Assembly (NCBI RefSeq): GCF_002742645.2
Contig: NZ_CP033875.1
Span: 1,838,001-1,902,000 of the forward strand
Direction of reading: 5' to 3'
DNA from: Caulobacter sp. FWC26
GTDB taxonomy: Bacteria > Pseudomonadota > Alphaproteobacteria > Caulobacterales > Caulobacteraceae
DNA length: 64,000 nucleotides
The notes below the pieces were generated by a model. It was given only the letters and a program-made list of their open reading frames with translations. It was not told the DNA's origin and searched no databases. Below are positions 28,241 through 37,975 of this stretch, piece by piece. The position numbers and the translations under genes were made by a program. Within the stretch, counting starts at the first letter, position 1, and every line of letters starts with the position of its first letter.

Positions 28241-30070
28241 TCAGGCGGGGAACATCGTCGCCAGGGTCTGCTCCAGCACCACCAGCGGCATCGGGCCTTG
28301 CAGCAGCACGTCGTGGAAGGTCTTCAGATCGAAGCGGGCGCCGACGCGCTTTTTGGCCTCCTCACGGAGCCGCACCCATTCGACGTGGCCGATCTTGTAG
28401 CTGCATGCCTGGCCCGGCCAGACGCAGTAGCGATCGATCTCCCGCTGGACGCGCGCGCGGGGCATGCCCGTCTGACTGACCATGTAGTCGGTGGCCTGGG
28501 CTCGGGTCCAGCGCTTGAAGTGCAGCCCCGTGTCGACCACGAGGCGCACGGCGCGGAACTGCAGAGACTGCAGGTAGCCGATCTCGCCCAACGGATCGCC
28601 TTCATAGACGCCCATCTCGGCGGCCAACTGCTCAGCGTACAAAGCCCAGCCCTCGCCATAGGCTGCAAAGCCCATCCCGGCGCGCCGCAGCATGGGGATC
28701 TGCTGAGAGCCCAATGAGATGGATCCCTGCCAGACATGGCCGGGGAGGGCCTCGTGATAGGTGAGGGTGGGCAGGTTGAACTTAGGCCACTCGGCCGTGT
28801 CCTTGAGGTTGATGTAGAACCGGCCCGGCCGCGAGCCGTCGAGCGCCGGCGCCTGAGCATAGCCGTTCGGCGCGCCGTCCTCGATCTCCGGCGGCACCCG
28901 GACGATTTCGACGGGAGCCGCGGGCAGGGTCCTAAACACCGTGCCCATGCGGGCCCGGATGGCGGCGGTCTGGGCGTTGAGGTCCGCCAGCAATTGGGCG
29001 CGACCGGCGTCGGTATTGGCGTACTGCTGGTCAGGCCGCGCCGATAGCGCCGTGAGCCGCTGCGCGACGGTTCCTGTGGTCAGGCCCAGGCGGCGAAGGC
29101 GCGTATCGATCTGCGCTTCCAACTCGGCCACCTGTTGGAGCCCCAGGCGGTGGACTTCATCGGGCGTGCGACGGGTCGTGGTCTGGAAAGCCAGAGCGTC
29201 GGCATAGAAGGCGTCGCCGTCGGGCAGTTTCCAGGCGCCCGCATCGCTCGTGGCCTTGGCGCGCGCGGCTTCCAAGGCGGCGATTTGGCGATCGAGGGCG
29301 GGATACACTGCGGCGCTGACGATCGCCGCAGCGCGTCCGGCCCAGTCGCCCGTCAGACCGGTCTTGGCGGCGCGAGTGGCGAGCGAGCGGGTTACGCTGG
29401 CGTCCGTCGCCCCGACGGCGCGTTGTCGGCGCAGCTGCGCGAGGCCGGCGTCCAGCGCGAAGTCCGGCGCCAAAACGCCCTTGGCCGCGTCCAGCGCCAG
29501 GGCCTGCGTGTTTGCGTCCAGCGCCATCGCATAGGCTTCGAGGCGCGAGAGATAGGCCTCGGCGTCCTCCGTCGTCCGGACGGGATGGCGGGAATCAAGG
29601 AAGTCCGGGATCGCCTGATAGGCCCCGGTCAGCTGGCTGAGCACATAGGGCGAGTATGGCGCATAGCCAAAGCCGGCCTGGCCTTCGCCGAAGTCATATT
29701 TCATGCCACCATCAAGGGTCCGCCGATAGGTGTAGGTGGTCACCTCGTGGTCGACCCGAGCTGCGGGCGAGAGGTCCTCGGGCGATATGCGCGCGAGCGC
29801 TGCGAGGCGCTCCTTTCGCGCCGCGATCCAGGCGTTGCGTCCGGCCCGGGAGGCGTCATTGAGCTTGCCGCGCTGGGCGGCGCGTGGGCCGACGTCAAGC
29901 CCGCGTTCGGTAGCCATCTGCGGCGCGGCGTCGAGGTCGGCGTTCCAGAAGGTGTCAAGCAGCGCGCGGAGTTCCGCGTCGCGAGGGCCCGGTTCCGCGC
30001 CAAAGGCCGAGCGCGCGCCCAATAGCGGCGCCGCAGCCGCCGCGCCGAACAGAAACTGGCGTCTATCCAT
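28241..30070 (-). CDS. DUF885 family protein, secreted putative metallo-carboxypeptidase
   Basis: 609 residues from the ATG at 30070. It begins DRRQFLFGAAAAAPLLG, a Tat signal peptide, so it is exported folded. DUF885 proteins are helical and distantly related to M32-type peptidases; the zinc-like motif HEALPGH (within LTYHEALPGHVWQGS) and a downstream EGWALYAEQLAAEMG are visible. These suggest a metal-dependent peptidase, but activity is not shown for most members. An alternative start at 30100 would put the twin-arginine further in. It is divergent from the LysE-type gene. Confidence 0.87.
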   Translation of the reverse strand: MDRRQFLFGAAAAAPLLGARSAFGAEPGPRDAELRALLDTFWNADLDAAPQMATERGLDVGPRAAQRGKLNDASRAGRNAWIAARKERLAALARISPEDLSPAARVDHEVTTYTYRRTLDGGMKYDFGEGQAGFGYAPYSPYVLSQLTGAYQAIPDFLDSRHPVRTTEDAEAYLSRLEAYAMALDANTQALALDAAKGVLAPDFALDAGLAQLRRQRAVGATDASVTRSLATRAAKTGLTGDWAGRAAAIVSAAVYPALDRQIAALEAARAKATSDAGAWKLPDGDAFYADALAFQTTTRRTPDEVHRLGLQQVAELEAQIDTRLRRLGLTTGTVAQRLTALSARPDQQYANTDAGRAQLLADLNAQTAAIRARMGTVFRTLPAAPVEIVRVPPEIEDGAPNGYAQAPALDGSRPGRFYINLKDTAEWPKFNLPTLTYHEALPGHVWQGSISLGSQQIPMLRRAGMGFAAYGEGWALYAEQLAAEMGVYEGDPLGEIGYLQSLQFRAVRLVVDTGLHFKRWTRAQATDYMVSQTGMPRARVQREIDRYCVWPGQACSYKIGHVEWVRLREEAKKRVGARFDLKTFHDVLLQGPMPLVVLEQTLATMFPA

Positions 30071-30191
30071 CTTGTCTTGTTTCCCCACTTGAACCTTCAC
30101 GCTAAGCCCATTCGTCGCCCTTTCGCCATAGCCGAGAAGACGAAGAGGCGACTGTCGCCTTCAATGACCGCCGCGCCTGAGGAGAGCCTGT

Positions 30192-30830
30192 TTGTCGCAC
30201 GACGCCTGGCCCGTCGATCCTTCCGCGATCGCGCCTTTCCTGGCGGCGATCGTGCTGATCGAGCTGACCCCCGGCCCCAATATGGGCTACCTGGCCGGTT
30301 TGTCGGCGGTCGAAGGACGTCGCGCGGGGCTGGTGACCATCACCGGGATCACTGCGGGCCTGCTTGTCTACATGCTGGCCTCGGTGGCGGGGTTGACGGA
30401 AATCCTGCGCCTGAACCGCCCGCTCTACGAGGTGCTGCGTTGGGCGGGAGTCGCTTACATTTTCTGGCTGGCGTTCGACGCTTGGCGAGGTGAGAAGCCG
30501 ACCGACTGGCAAGGGGAGGACGGGCGTGCTTGGGTGCATTTCCGACGCGGGCTCCTGGCGAACCTGCTCAACCCGAAGGCCGCGCTCTTCTACGTGACCT
30601 TGTTGCCGGGGTTCATTCAGACCGGCCATGCATCGCCCACCGTTCAGGCGCTGATCCTAGGCGGTGTCCACATCGCGGTCAGCATCGTCGTGCATGGGGC
30701 CATCGTCCTGTCGTCGGACGGTCTGGCGCGGCGGTTGATCGCGACCGGTTCCAGCCCGCTCAGCCGACGCCTCTTCGCGCTGGCGCTGGCGGCTACGGGT
30801 CTCTGGATTGGCATCGAAACAGGTCGATAA
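30192..30830 (+). CDS. LysE family amino-acid/metabolite exporter
   Basis: 212 residues, six hydrophobic segments, inner membrane. The LysE/RhtB signature LTPGPNMGYLAGLSA is near residue 27, and LLANLLNPKAALFYVTLLPG near residue 118 is the second conserved block. The start is a TTG at 30192, chosen because a GAGGAG site lies just upstream and no ATG fits. Members export amino acids or homoserine lactones; the substrate is unknown. The gene ends 7 bases from the convergent gene. Confidence 0.87.
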   Translation: MSHDAWPVDPSAIAPFLAAIVLIELTPGPNMGYLAGLSAVEGRRAGLVTITGITAGLLVYMLASVAGLTEILRLNRPLYEVLRWAGVAYIFWLAFDAWRGEKPTDWQGEDGRAWVHFRRGLLANLLNPKAALFYVTLLPGFIQTGHASPTVQALILGGVHIAVSIVVHGAIVLSSDGLARRLIATGSSPLSRRLFALALAATGLWIGIETGR

Positions 30831-30837
30831 ACGCGGC

Positions 30838-31761
30838 CTAGTCGTCAAGATCGAACGGTAACTCGTCCTGGTCGTTCGAGGTCTCGCGGCGCGCCTTGGA
30901 CACCGGTTGATAGGTTGGTGGCGTCGCTTGAGGGCGCGAAGATTGCGTGGGCTCGTCCTCATCCCAAGGCGGATCGCCAAACATGTCCGGCTCGCGATCC
31001 GGGGCCGGCGCGGGCGCGGGCACGGGCGCGACGCGCGACCCGGGGCGCGAGCCGCCGGGGCGGCGCGGATCGTCCAGCAAAGGCCGCCTCGCCAGAGGCG
31101 GTGGTGTGTCGGGCAGGGGCTGTGGCGGGGCGCGGAAATCGTCGTCGTCTCCCGGATCGACAGGCGCTAGGTCCTGCGGCGGGCTCGGCGGCGAGGCGAC
31201 CGCCGGTTCTGTCGGTTTCGGCGCGGGACGTGGCGGCAGTGGGCGGCGCACGATCGCTTCGCAGCGCGCCAGCCAGCGATTGGCTTCCTGCATCAACTCA
31301 GCTGGAGAACGGCTCTCACGACGGAGTTCGTCGCCGGGCGCCCAAAGTTCAAGCGCGAAATCAGGGTGACGCGGATCGTCGAAGATCAAGCGCAGGGTGA
31401 CGGTCTGGGCCTGCGGCGCGACATGATCGATCGCTCGACGGCCTTCGCCCCGAAACACGCGCCCCATCACCTGGCCGTCGACCAGAAGCTCGGCGCCGAC
31501 AAGTTCCTCCAGGCGGTAGAGCAGGCACCATGCGCCTCGATCCCAGGCGACCGCGAGCAAGTTGGTCGAAAAGGAAAAGCCGGCTCCCCGTCCGCGGCCG
31601 CGGGCGAACACGATGCCCTCCGGCTCACTTCTTAGGACGTTGCGAAGGGCCCGGCGAATCCGCCGGTCTTCGTCGCCGTACCAGATGGCCAGGCTGCCGA
31701 GGAACGTCACCGCCGAGCCGGCGATGGCCACGAACAGCAGAAGACGCGCGAGTTCGCTCAT
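30838..31761 (-). CDS. Hypothetical membrane-anchored protein with Pro-rich tail
   Basis: 307 residues. A single N-terminal transmembrane helix (LARLLLFVAIAGSAVTFLGS) is followed by a folded beta-rich domain to about residue 160. After residue 175 the chain is Pro/Asp-rich and likely disordered (PLPPRPAPKPTEP, PAPAPAPDREP), ending in the acidic DELPFDLDD. Such tails often bind partners or span a compartment. I do not recognise the domain. It follows the secreted 167-residue gene by 44 bases in the same direction. Confidence 0.6.
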   Translation of the reverse strand: MSELARLLLFVAIAGSAVTFLGSLAIWYGDEDRRIRRALRNVLRSEPEGIVFARGRGRGAGFSFSTNLLAVAWDRGAWCLLYRLEELVGAELLVDGQVMGRVFRGEGRRAIDHVAPQAQTVTLRLIFDDPRHPDFALELWAPGDELRRESRSPAELMQEANRWLARCEAIVRRPLPPRPAPKPTEPAVASPPSPPQDLAPVDPGDDDDFRAPPQPLPDTPPPLARRPLLDDPRRPGGSRPGSRVAPVPAPAPAPDREPDMFGDPPWDEDEPTQSSRPQATPPTYQPVSKARRETSNDQDELPFDLDD

Positions 31762-31805
31762 GGTGGCGCGAAACTAGCGAGAGTCGTGACGAGGGGACAG
31801 GCGGG

Positions 31806-32309
31806 CTAGGGCGCGCGGCAAATGTCCTGGCCATTCAGCAGCGAAAACTGCAGCGGCGCGCCGCCCTGACCGCTTGAACTGGAAATCAACGCCGCCATGG
31901 AACGGCCCGCCACCTTTACGCAATGCAGTTCCTGGCGCATCGGCTTGGAACCCGGACCGCTATCCTGAACCACGCGCGTTGGCGCCTCTGCCGCCAGCAA
32001 GCCCAACGCCATCCGACGCAGGTCTTCGCCGTTTCCCTGTCCGACACGCATGTAGCAGCCTACCTGAGGCGGACTATCGGACATCAGGATCTGGCCCGCT
32101 CCCTTCATCACGTAAAGTCCGCGATCCTTTTCGGCCAGCACAATGGACGGGTTGGACAGTGTGGCAAGCTTCACGCCCTGGCGCGCCGCCGCGAGGCACC
32201 CGTGGGTCAGGGCGTATCGTGCGGCCTCCGTTGGCGAAGTCGCGGCGGCGGGTGGCGCGGGCGGCGTGCTCGCCGCCAGGGTGAAGCCCAACAAGGTCGT
32301 CATGAGCAT
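31806..32309 (-). CDS. Hypothetical secreted protein
   Basis: 167 residues with a signal peptide (MTTLLGFTLAAS). A GGAGG ribosome site precedes the ATG at 32309. The mature part has several cysteines (THGCLAAA, VGCYMRV, LHCVKV, QDICRAP) in a pattern that suggests two disulfides in a periplasmic domain. KDRGLYVMKGAGQILMS and SDSPPQVGCYMRVGQG are beta-hairpin-like. I do not recognise the family. It is followed by the membrane-anchored protein on the same strand. Confidence 0.65.
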   Translation of the reverse strand: MLMTTLLGFTLAASTPPAPPAAATSPTEAARYALTHGCLAAARQGVKLATLSNPSIVLAEKDRGLYVMKGAGQILMSDSPPQVGCYMRVGQGNGEDLRRMALGLLAAEAPTRVVQDSGPGSKPMRQELHCVKVAGRSMAALISSSSGQGGAPLQFSLLNGQDICRAP

Positions 32310-32367
32310 CTGAAACCTCCGGGCGGCTCCAGAACCTTCTCGCTAAACCCTAGGTAAGTCCACTGCT

Positions 32368-33156
32368 CTAATCTCGAAAGTGACCGACGACCGGTACGTG
32401 GTCCGAAGGCTTTTCCTTGTCGCGCTCGTCGCGGTGGATGACGACGCCGGTCAAGCGGTCCGCCGCCTGGGGTGACAGCAGCAGGTGATCAATACGGATG
32501 CCAAGGTTTCGCTGCCAGGCGCCGGCCTGATAGTCCCAGAAGGTGTAGCCGCCCGGCGCGCCGTCAGCCTGCATATAGGCGTCGGCGAAGCCCAGGTTCT
32601 TCAGCGCGCGGAAGGCGGCGCGGCTCTCCGGCTGGAACAAGGCGTCACCCAACCAGGCCTGCGGGTTGGCGACGTCCTCGGCCTCTGGGATCACGTTGTA
32701 GTCGCCGGCGATCACCAAGGGTTCTTCGAACGCCAGTAGTCCTTGGGCATGGGCGTGCAGCCGGCGCATCCAAGACAGCTTGTAAGCAAACTTCTCGGTC
32801 CCGATCGGGTTGCCGTTCGGAAGGTAGATGCCGACTACGCGGAACGGTGTGGGCGCGGCGATGACCGCCTCGATATAGCGCGCCTGCTCGTCGACTTCGT
32901 CCTCGGACAGGAAGGGCAGACCTTTGCGGACGTCCTCGATCGGGTGCTTCGAAAGCAGCGCGACGCCGTTGTAGGTCTTCTGGCCGTGAACCGCGACATT
33001 ATAACCAAGACGTTCAAAGGCTTCGGTCGGGAACTTCTCGTCGACGCACTTCAGCTCCTGCAGCACCGCCACATCGGGGGCTTCCGATTCGAACCACGCC
33101 AACACGCCTTCCAGGCGAGCGTTGATCGAATTGACGTTCCAGGTGGCGATACGCAT
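32368..33156 (-). CDS. xth: Exodeoxyribonuclease III
   Basis: 262 residues, normal for the family. It repairs abasic and damaged 3' ends of DNA and has 3'-5' exonuclease and AP endonuclease activity. The active-site residues are visible: IATWNVNSINAR, LQELKC, GIYLPNG, AGDYNVIP, IDHLLLS and the C-terminal SDHVPV histidine. It is divergent from a small membrane gene with only 35 bases between starts. Base-excision repair is the expected role. Confidence 0.95.
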   Translation of the reverse strand: MRIATWNVNSINARLEGVLAWFESEAPDVAVLQELKCVDEKFPTEAFERLGYNVAVHGQKTYNGVALLSKHPIEDVRKGLPFLSEDEVDEQARYIEAVIAAPTPFRVVGIYLPNGNPIGTEKFAYKLSWMRRLHAHAQGLLAFEEPLVIAGDYNVIPEAEDVANPQAWLGDALFQPESRAAFRALKNLGFADAYMQADGAPGGYTFWDYQAGAWQRNLGIRIDHLLLSPQAADRLTGVVIHRDERDKEKPSDHVPVVGHFRD

Positions 33157-33191
33157 TGACGGCTCCGAGATGCGGCGAGAGGCTAGGGCGC

Positions 33192-33530
33192 ATGAAGGCC
33201 GCGCTCAAGTCGGGGAAGGTTTCTAAAGACCGCACTCAGCTAGCGCTGATGGCGTTGGCGACGTGTGTCAGCGTCGCCCTGGCGATCGTTGGAGCCATCC
33301 TGGCGATCTTCACGCCCCTGGTGTTCGATCGTGCAGGTAACGTGCTGAACCCCTTCGCTTGGCTCAGCTTCGCCTTTGCGGCCCTTTTCTGGGTTGTCTG
33401 TCTGCTCGGCCCTCTCGCCGGCTGGATCCTTTGGCGCAAGGGCGCGACGCAACTGGCCTGGGCCGCGATGGTCACACCGCTGGCCTGGGGCGCGGCCACG
33501 GTCACGCTTCTTGGCTTCGTGCCGGCCTGA
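33192..33530 (+). CDS. Small integral membrane protein
   Basis: 112 residues from the ATG at 33192. After a basic start (MKAALKSGKVSKDR) there are three hydrophobic helices: LALMALATCVSVALAIVGAI, AWLSFAFAALFWVVCLLGPL and AWAAMVTPLAWGAATVTLLG. No known domain was recognised. It ends 4 bases from the convergent erpA gene, consistent with a real gene. The open frame continues upstream to 33156 but would overlap the xth start region. Confidence 0.6.
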   Translation: MKAALKSGKVSKDRTQLALMALATCVSVALAIVGAILAIFTPLVFDRAGNVLNPFAWLSFAFAALFWVVCLLGPLAGWILWRKGATQLAWAAMVTPLAWGAATVTLLGFVPA

Positions 33531-33534
33531 CGGA

Positions 33535-33867
33535 TCAGATCGAGAAGCTGACGCCGCAACCGCAGCTGGACTTCGCGTTCGGATTGCGCACCCGAAACTC
33601 CGCGCCGGCCAGTTCGTCGACGAAGTCGATCTCAGAGCCCTTCAGGAGGGCCAGCGACACGACATCAACCAGGGCCGCGGCGCCATCGCGCTCGACCTTC
33701 AGGTCATCGTCCTCGACGGTCTCGACGAGATCGAAGCGATACTGAAATCCCGAGCAACCGCCGCCGTCGACGGCCACACGCAGCATGAGGGGGCGCCCCT
33801 CGGTCTCGGCGATGGCCCTGATCCGGCGCGCGGCGTTTTCGGAAAGCGTTAAGTCGATTTGGGTCAT
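33535..33867 (-). CDS. erpA: Iron-sulfur cluster insertion protein ErpA
   Basis: 110 residues, an A-type carrier that transfers Fe-S clusters to apo-enzymes. The three ligand cysteines are present: one in DGGGCSGFQY (near residue 38) and two in SSCGCGVSF at the C-terminus. It is usually essential in alphaproteobacteria for respiratory and isoprenoid enzymes. It is divergent from dgt with 88 bases between starts; a GC-rich hairpin at 33909-33927 lies in that gap. Confidence 0.93.
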   Translation of the reverse strand: MTQIDLTLSENAARRIRAIAETEGRPLMLRVAVDGGGCSGFQYRFDLVETVEDDDLKVERDGAAALVDVVSLALLKGSEIDFVDELAGAEFRVRNPNAKSSCGCGVSFSI

Positions 33868-33955
33868 GGCTGTGGAAAACTCACCTTCGGCCTATATGAG
33901 GGTGTCGTGGCCTCTTCGGAAGGGGCCAAATCGTCCAATGCGATAAAGGCGGTCT

Positions 33956-35140
33956 ATGTCTCAGACTCCGTACTACGTTCCGCGCGCGCCCTACGCCGAA
34001 GATCCCTCCAAGTCGAAGGGGCGTCGGTTCAAGGAGGACGAGAGCCGCACGCGTACGCCGTTTGCGCGTGACCGCGACCGGATCATCCATACCTCGGCGT
34101 TCCGGCGCTTGAAGGAAAAGACCCAGGTTTTTGTCGCTCACGAAGGTGACAATTTCCGTACGCGCCTGACCCACACGTTGGAGGTCGCGCAGGTGGCGCG
34201 TTCGCTAGCCACGGCGTTGGGCCTGGACGCCGACCTCGCCGAGACCATCGCCCTGGCGCACGATCTGGGCCATCCGCCGTTCGGCCATGCCGGCGAGGAT
34301 GAGCTCGAAATCCAGATGCGCGAGTACGGCGGCTTCGATCACAATGTTCAGACCTTCCGGGTCGTGACTGAGCTGGAGCACCGTTACCCAGACTTCGTTG
34401 GCCTGAACCTGACCTGGGAAACGCTGGAAGGCGTGATCAAGCACAATGGGCCGGTCACCAACAAGCTGGGTAAGCCGTCCTGGAAGGCGATCTCCAAGTA
34501 CGACAATGAGTACGAGCTGGGCCTGAACACCTGGGCCTCGGCCGAGGCCCAGGTCGCAGCCCTGGCCGACGACATCGCCTACAACAACCATGACGTCGAC
34601 GACGGTGTGACGGCCGGCCTGTTCACGCTGGACGAGCTGATGGACGTGCCGCTGATCGGACCGATCTTGGCGGCGGTGAAGAGCGAGCGGCCCGACCTGG
34701 ACGCGCGGCTGACCCATCTGGAGGCCGTGCGCCGCATGATCGGGGCAATGGTCGACGACGTGATGGGCGAGACGCTGCACCGTGCGGCCGCCAGCGGCGT
34801 CCAGTCAGCCGACGACGTGCGCGCGCTGGACCATGCCCTCGTCGCCTTTTCCTCGGACATGGCCGAGGATCTGGCGAGGCTTCGGGGCTTCCTCTACGAG
34901 CGGATGTACCGCCACTGGCGCGTCAACCGCACCCGCAGCCAGGCTCGCCGTATTCTGGGCGAAATGTTCTCGCTCTTCTTGCGCGAGCCGGAGGTGTTGC
35001 CCACCGTCTGGTTCGCCAAGTCGCAGAACCGCGACGAAGCCGGCCGAGCCCGTGTGGTCTGTGACTATATCGCGGGCATGACCGATCGCTTCGCGATAGA
35101 AGAACATCGCAAGCTGTTCCATCTCGACGTCTGGAACTGA
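33956..35140 (+). CDS. dgt: Deoxyguanosinetriphosphate triphosphohydrolase-like protein
   Basis: 394 residues, an HD-domain enzyme that splits dNTPs into nucleoside and triphosphate. The metal site is shown by [16 protein letters not shown] (first His) and [17 protein letters not shown] with the HD pair. This type-2 Dgt subfamily is widespread in alphaproteobacteria and often depends on an activating dNTP, so GTP specificity is not certain. A good ATG follows GGTCT. A hairpin after the stop at about 35138 may help end transcription. Confidence 0.92.
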   Translation: MSQTPYYVPRAPYAEDPSKSKGRRFKEDESRTRTPFARDRDRIIHTSAFRRLKEKTQVFVAHEGDNFRTRLTHTLEVAQVARSLATALGLDADLAETIALAHDLGHPPFGHAGEDELEIQMREYGGFDHNVQTFRVVTELEHRYPDFVGLNLTWETLEGVIKHNGPVTNKLGKPSWKAISKYDNEYELGLNTWASAEAQVAALADDIAYNNHDVDDGVTAGLFTLDELMDVPLIGPILAAVKSERPDLDARLTHLEAVRRMIGAMVDDVMGETLHRAAASGVQSADDVRALDHALVAFSSDMAEDLARLRGFLYERMYRHWRVNRTRSQARRILGEMFSLFLREPEVLPTVWFAKSQNRDEAGRARVVCDYIAGMTDRFAIEEHRKLFHLDVWN

Positions 35141-35183
35141 CCCTCTAGGGTCAGGCGCCGCACCGTTGAGGCGAACGGCCGAT

Positions 35184-35209
35184 CGTCCGCCACCGGAGCG
35201 GGGCGGACG
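35184..35209 (+). terminator. Hairpin downstream of dgt
   Basis: Stem CGTCCGCC / GGCGGACG with a 10-base loop in the gap between dgt and the SPOR gene. No T run is seen, so it is a weak candidate terminator or a leader structure. Confidence 0.35.
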
Positions 35210-35316
35210 CTTCTGAGACGGGCCGGCCTTGGGTAACCTAGGGTCGCGCGCGTCTGATTCGATGCGTCGTTCCGTGCGCCGCTCGTCGGCGCGCCGAGTT
35301 TTGGAGCCTATCTGAG

Positions 35317-36120
35317 ATGTCTGATCCGCACCGCGGGGCCTATACGCCGCCTACCGACGCGCCGTTGTCGTTCGATGCGCGTCAGCCCGTGCGCGGCGCG
35401 CGGCCGCTGCCCATGACCCTGATCATCAGCGCGGTCGTCCTCGTCACGCTGGTGGTGGCGGTGGTCATGATCTATCGCGGCGGCGTGCGCGGTCCGAACG
35501 ATCCGCCGCAGACGGTTGGAACCGAGGTCGCGCAGATGAAGACGCCGCCGGCCGAGGGCAGCCAGCCCAAGGACCCGGCCTCGGGCCTTCAAATCTATCA
35601 CAACGAGGATCCGCAACCGTCCGCGACCTTCGCCGCGCCGCCGGAAACGCCGCAGGCGCGTCCCGTCGCCCCGACGGCCGCAGCGCCCGTTGAGACGGCC
35701 AGCCTTCCCGCCGCCAAGCCTGCCGCGCCTGCGCCGACGATCGAGTCACTGGCCACGGCTGCAGCGACCGCGAAGCCGGCGCCAAAGCCTGTGCAGGTGG
35801 CTCAGACCGCCGCCCCGAAGCCCGTCGCTGCAGCTCCCACGACCCCGACGACCGCGCCAAAGCCTGCTACGGTTTCGACCGGTCCTGCCTCCGTGCAGAT
35901 CGGCGCCCTGTCGTCGCCGGCCTTGGCGGACAAGGCCTGGACCGACGCGGTGCGTCTTGCTCCGGGCCTCGCGGCCGGGAAGGGCAAGAAGGTCGAGACG
36001 GTCGAAAAGAACGGGGCGACGCTCTATCGCACCTCGGTCACCGGCTTTGCGACCCGCGAGGCGGCTAAGGCTTTCTGCGAGGCGATCGCCGCCTCGGGCA
36101 AGTCCTGCTTCGTGAAATGA
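35317..36120 (+). CDS. SPOR domain-containing membrane protein
   Basis: 267 residues. A short cytoplasmic N-terminus, one transmembrane helix (about 33-52, ISAVVLVTLVVAVVMIY), a long Pro/Ala-rich periplasmic linker, and a C-terminal SPOR domain (about 190-265). SPOR domains bind denuded glycan strands at the division septum. The gene overlaps nagZ (ATGA), so it is translationally coupled to cell-wall recycling. It is a likely division or wall-remodelling factor of the outer division machinery. The Pro/Ala linker is unlike its neighbours in composition. Confidence 0.85.
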   Translation: MSDPHRGAYTPPTDAPLSFDARQPVRGARPLPMTLIISAVVLVTLVVAVVMIYRGGVRGPNDPPQTVGTEVAQMKTPPAEGSQPKDPASGLQIYHNEDPQPSATFAAPPETPQARPVAPTAAAPVETASLPAAKPAAPAPTIESLATAAATAKPAPKPVQVAQTAAPKPVAAAPTTPTTAPKPATVSTGPASVQIGALSSPALADKAWTDAVRLAPGLAAGKGKKVETVEKNGATLYRTSVTGFATREAAKAFCEAIAASGKSCFVK

Positions 36121-37154
36121 GCCTTCTGATGGGCGCGCCTTCCGCCGCTATTCTCGGCTGCGCCGGGACCACGCTCACGCGTGAGGAGATTGATTTCTTC
36201 AAGGACGTGAAGCCCTGGGGCTTCATCCTGTTCAAGCGCAATATCGCTGATCCTAACCAGGTGCGGGCGCTGACCGCCGCCCTGCGCGAGACGGTCGGCC
36301 GTCCCGACGCGCCGATCCTGATTGATCAGGAGGGCGGCCGCGTCGCGCGTCTGCAGCCGCCGCACTGGCGCACCTATCCGCCGGGCCGGGCCTACGGCGA
36401 GCTGGTTGCGAACGATCCGTTGGTCGCGCGCGAGATTACGCGCCTGGGCGCACGGTTGATCGCCCATGACCTGCATGCGCTGGGGATCAATGTCGATTGC
36501 GTGCCGGTGCTGGACGTACCCGACCCCAAAGGCCACGAGATCATCGGCGACCGCGCCTATGGCGACACGCCCGAGCAGGTGGCCACCCTAGGCCGCGCGG
36601 CGGCCGAAGGGCTTTTGGCCGGCGGCGTCCTGCCGATCATCAAGCACATCCCGGGGCACGGCCGCGCCATGGCCGACAGCCACCTGGAGTTGCCTGTGGT
36701 CAACGCCAAGCTGGCCGAGCTGGACGCGCGCGACTTCGCGCCTTTCCGGGTGTTGTCGGACATGCCGATGGCGATGACCGCGCACGTCGTCTACACCGCC
36801 ATCGACCGCAAGAACCCGGCCACGACCTCGAAAAAGGCGATCAAGAAGATCATTCGTGAGTCCATCGGCTTCGACGGACTGCTGATGAGCGATGACCTGT
36901 CGATGAAGGCGCTGTCAGGCGACTTCAAGCAGCGCGCCAAGGACAGCCTTTCGGCCGGCTGCGACGTCGTCCTGCACTGCAACGGCGACATGGCCGAGAT
37001 GAAGGCCGTGATGTCTGGCGTGGGGCGCATGGGCAAGGAGGCCCGTCGCCGCGCGCAGGCGGTCATGGGCCGCTTGGTCAAGGTTCCCGAACCTTTCGAC
37101 GTGGCCGAGGCCCGGGCGCGTTTCGACGCGGCCTTTGACGGAAAGTACGCTTGA
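36117..37154 (+). CDS. nagZ: Beta-N-acetylhexosaminidase (glycoside hydrolase 3)
   Basis: 345 residues; it removes GlcNAc from anhydromuropeptides during peptidoglycan recycling in the cytosol. KHIPGHGRAMADSH (near residue 180) carries the catalytic-loop Asp/His dyad of NagZ, and LLMSDDLSMKA (near residue 260) carries the nucleophile Asp. The start overlaps the SPOR gene stop (ATGA) and its own stop overlaps the TTG start of scpA, so the chain is translationally coupled. Confidence 0.95.
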   Translation: MSLLMGAPSAAILGCAGTTLTREEIDFFKDVKPWGFILFKRNIADPNQVRALTAALRETVGRPDAPILIDQEGGRVARLQPPHWRTYPPGRAYGELVANDPLVAREITRLGARLIAHDLHALGINVDCVPVLDVPDPKGHEIIGDRAYGDTPEQVATLGRAAAEGLLAGGVLPIIKHIPGHGRAMADSHLELPVVNAKLAELDARDFAPFRVLSDMPMAMTAHVVYTAIDRKNPATTSKKAIKKIIRESIGFDGLLMSDDLSMKALSGDFKQRAKDSLSAGCDVVLHCNGDMAEMKAVMSGVGRMGKEARRRAQAVMGRLVKVPEPFDVAEARARFDAAFDGKYA

Positions 37155-37975
37155 GCACGGGCTTTCAGCCCACATTCGACTTCGAGGCCGCCAACGAGGC
37201 TGCCGAGGATGGCGCAGCGCTCGTCATCGACATCGATGGCTATGAAGGCCCGCTTCACGTGCTGCTAGCCCTGGCGCGCAGCCAGAAGGTCGACCTGCTG
37301 CAGCTGTCGATCACCCGTCTGGCCGAGCAGTATCTGGCCTTCGTCCAACAGGCGCGTCGCGTGCGCTTCGCCCTGGCGGCCGACTATCTGGTCATGGCCG
37401 CCTGGCTGGCCTACCTGAAATCGCGCCTGCTGCTGCCCAAGCCCGAGCGCGCCAAGGCCGAGGAGCCGCCGGCCGAGGAAATGGCGGCGCAGCTGGCCTT
37501 CCGGCTGGCCAAGCTGGACGTGATGCGCAAGGCCGTGGAGGCCCTGAAGGAGCGTCCGATCCTCCAGCGCGATGTCTTCATGCGCGGGGACCCGGACGCG
37601 GTGAAGATCGTTTCCTCGACGCGGCTGGAGGGCGATCTCTATGGCCTGATGAGCGCCTACATCGCCCAGCGCAAGCGTGAGCACAGCCGCCATTATGCGC
37701 CAAGGCCGCCGACGGCCTATCCTCTGGAAGACGCTCGTGATCGCCTCCGGAGCCTGCTGCCCAAGATGGAGGACTGGACCGTCCTGACCTCGGTGGCGCC
37801 CATCGATCGGGTGCTGGAGGAGGATGATGGCCCCTCTCCGGCGTCGTATCTGGCCTCGACGCTCTCGGCTTCGCTGGAGCTGGTGAAGGAGGGGGTTCTG
37901 GAGGCGCGCCAGCTGGAGCACTTCCAGGACATCTACTTGCGGACACGGGCAGAGCCCTTGGAAATCGTCGAATGA
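37151..37975 (+). CDS. scpA: Segregation and condensation protein A
   Basis: 274 residues, the kleisin of the SMC-ScpAB complex that organises and segregates chromosomes. IDIDGYEGPLHVLLALARSQ (near residue 27) is the conserved start of the N-terminal SMC-binding domain, and a C-terminal winged-helix follows (LEHFQDIYLRT). The start codon is TTG, overlapping the nagZ stop. scpB follows in an ATGA overlap, the usual pairing. Confidence 0.95.
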   Translation: MSTGFQPTFDFEAANEAAEDGAALVIDIDGYEGPLHVLLALARSQKVDLLQLSITRLAEQYLAFVQQARRVRFALAADYLVMAAWLAYLKSRLLLPKPERAKAEEPPAEEMAAQLAFRLAKLDVMRKAVEALKERPILQRDVFMRGDPDAVKIVSSTRLEGDLYGLMSAYIAQRKREHSRHYAPRPPTAYPLEDARDRLRSLLPKMEDWTVLTSVAPIDRVLEEDDGPSPASYLASTLSASLELVKEGVLEARQLEHFQDIYLRTRAEPLEIVE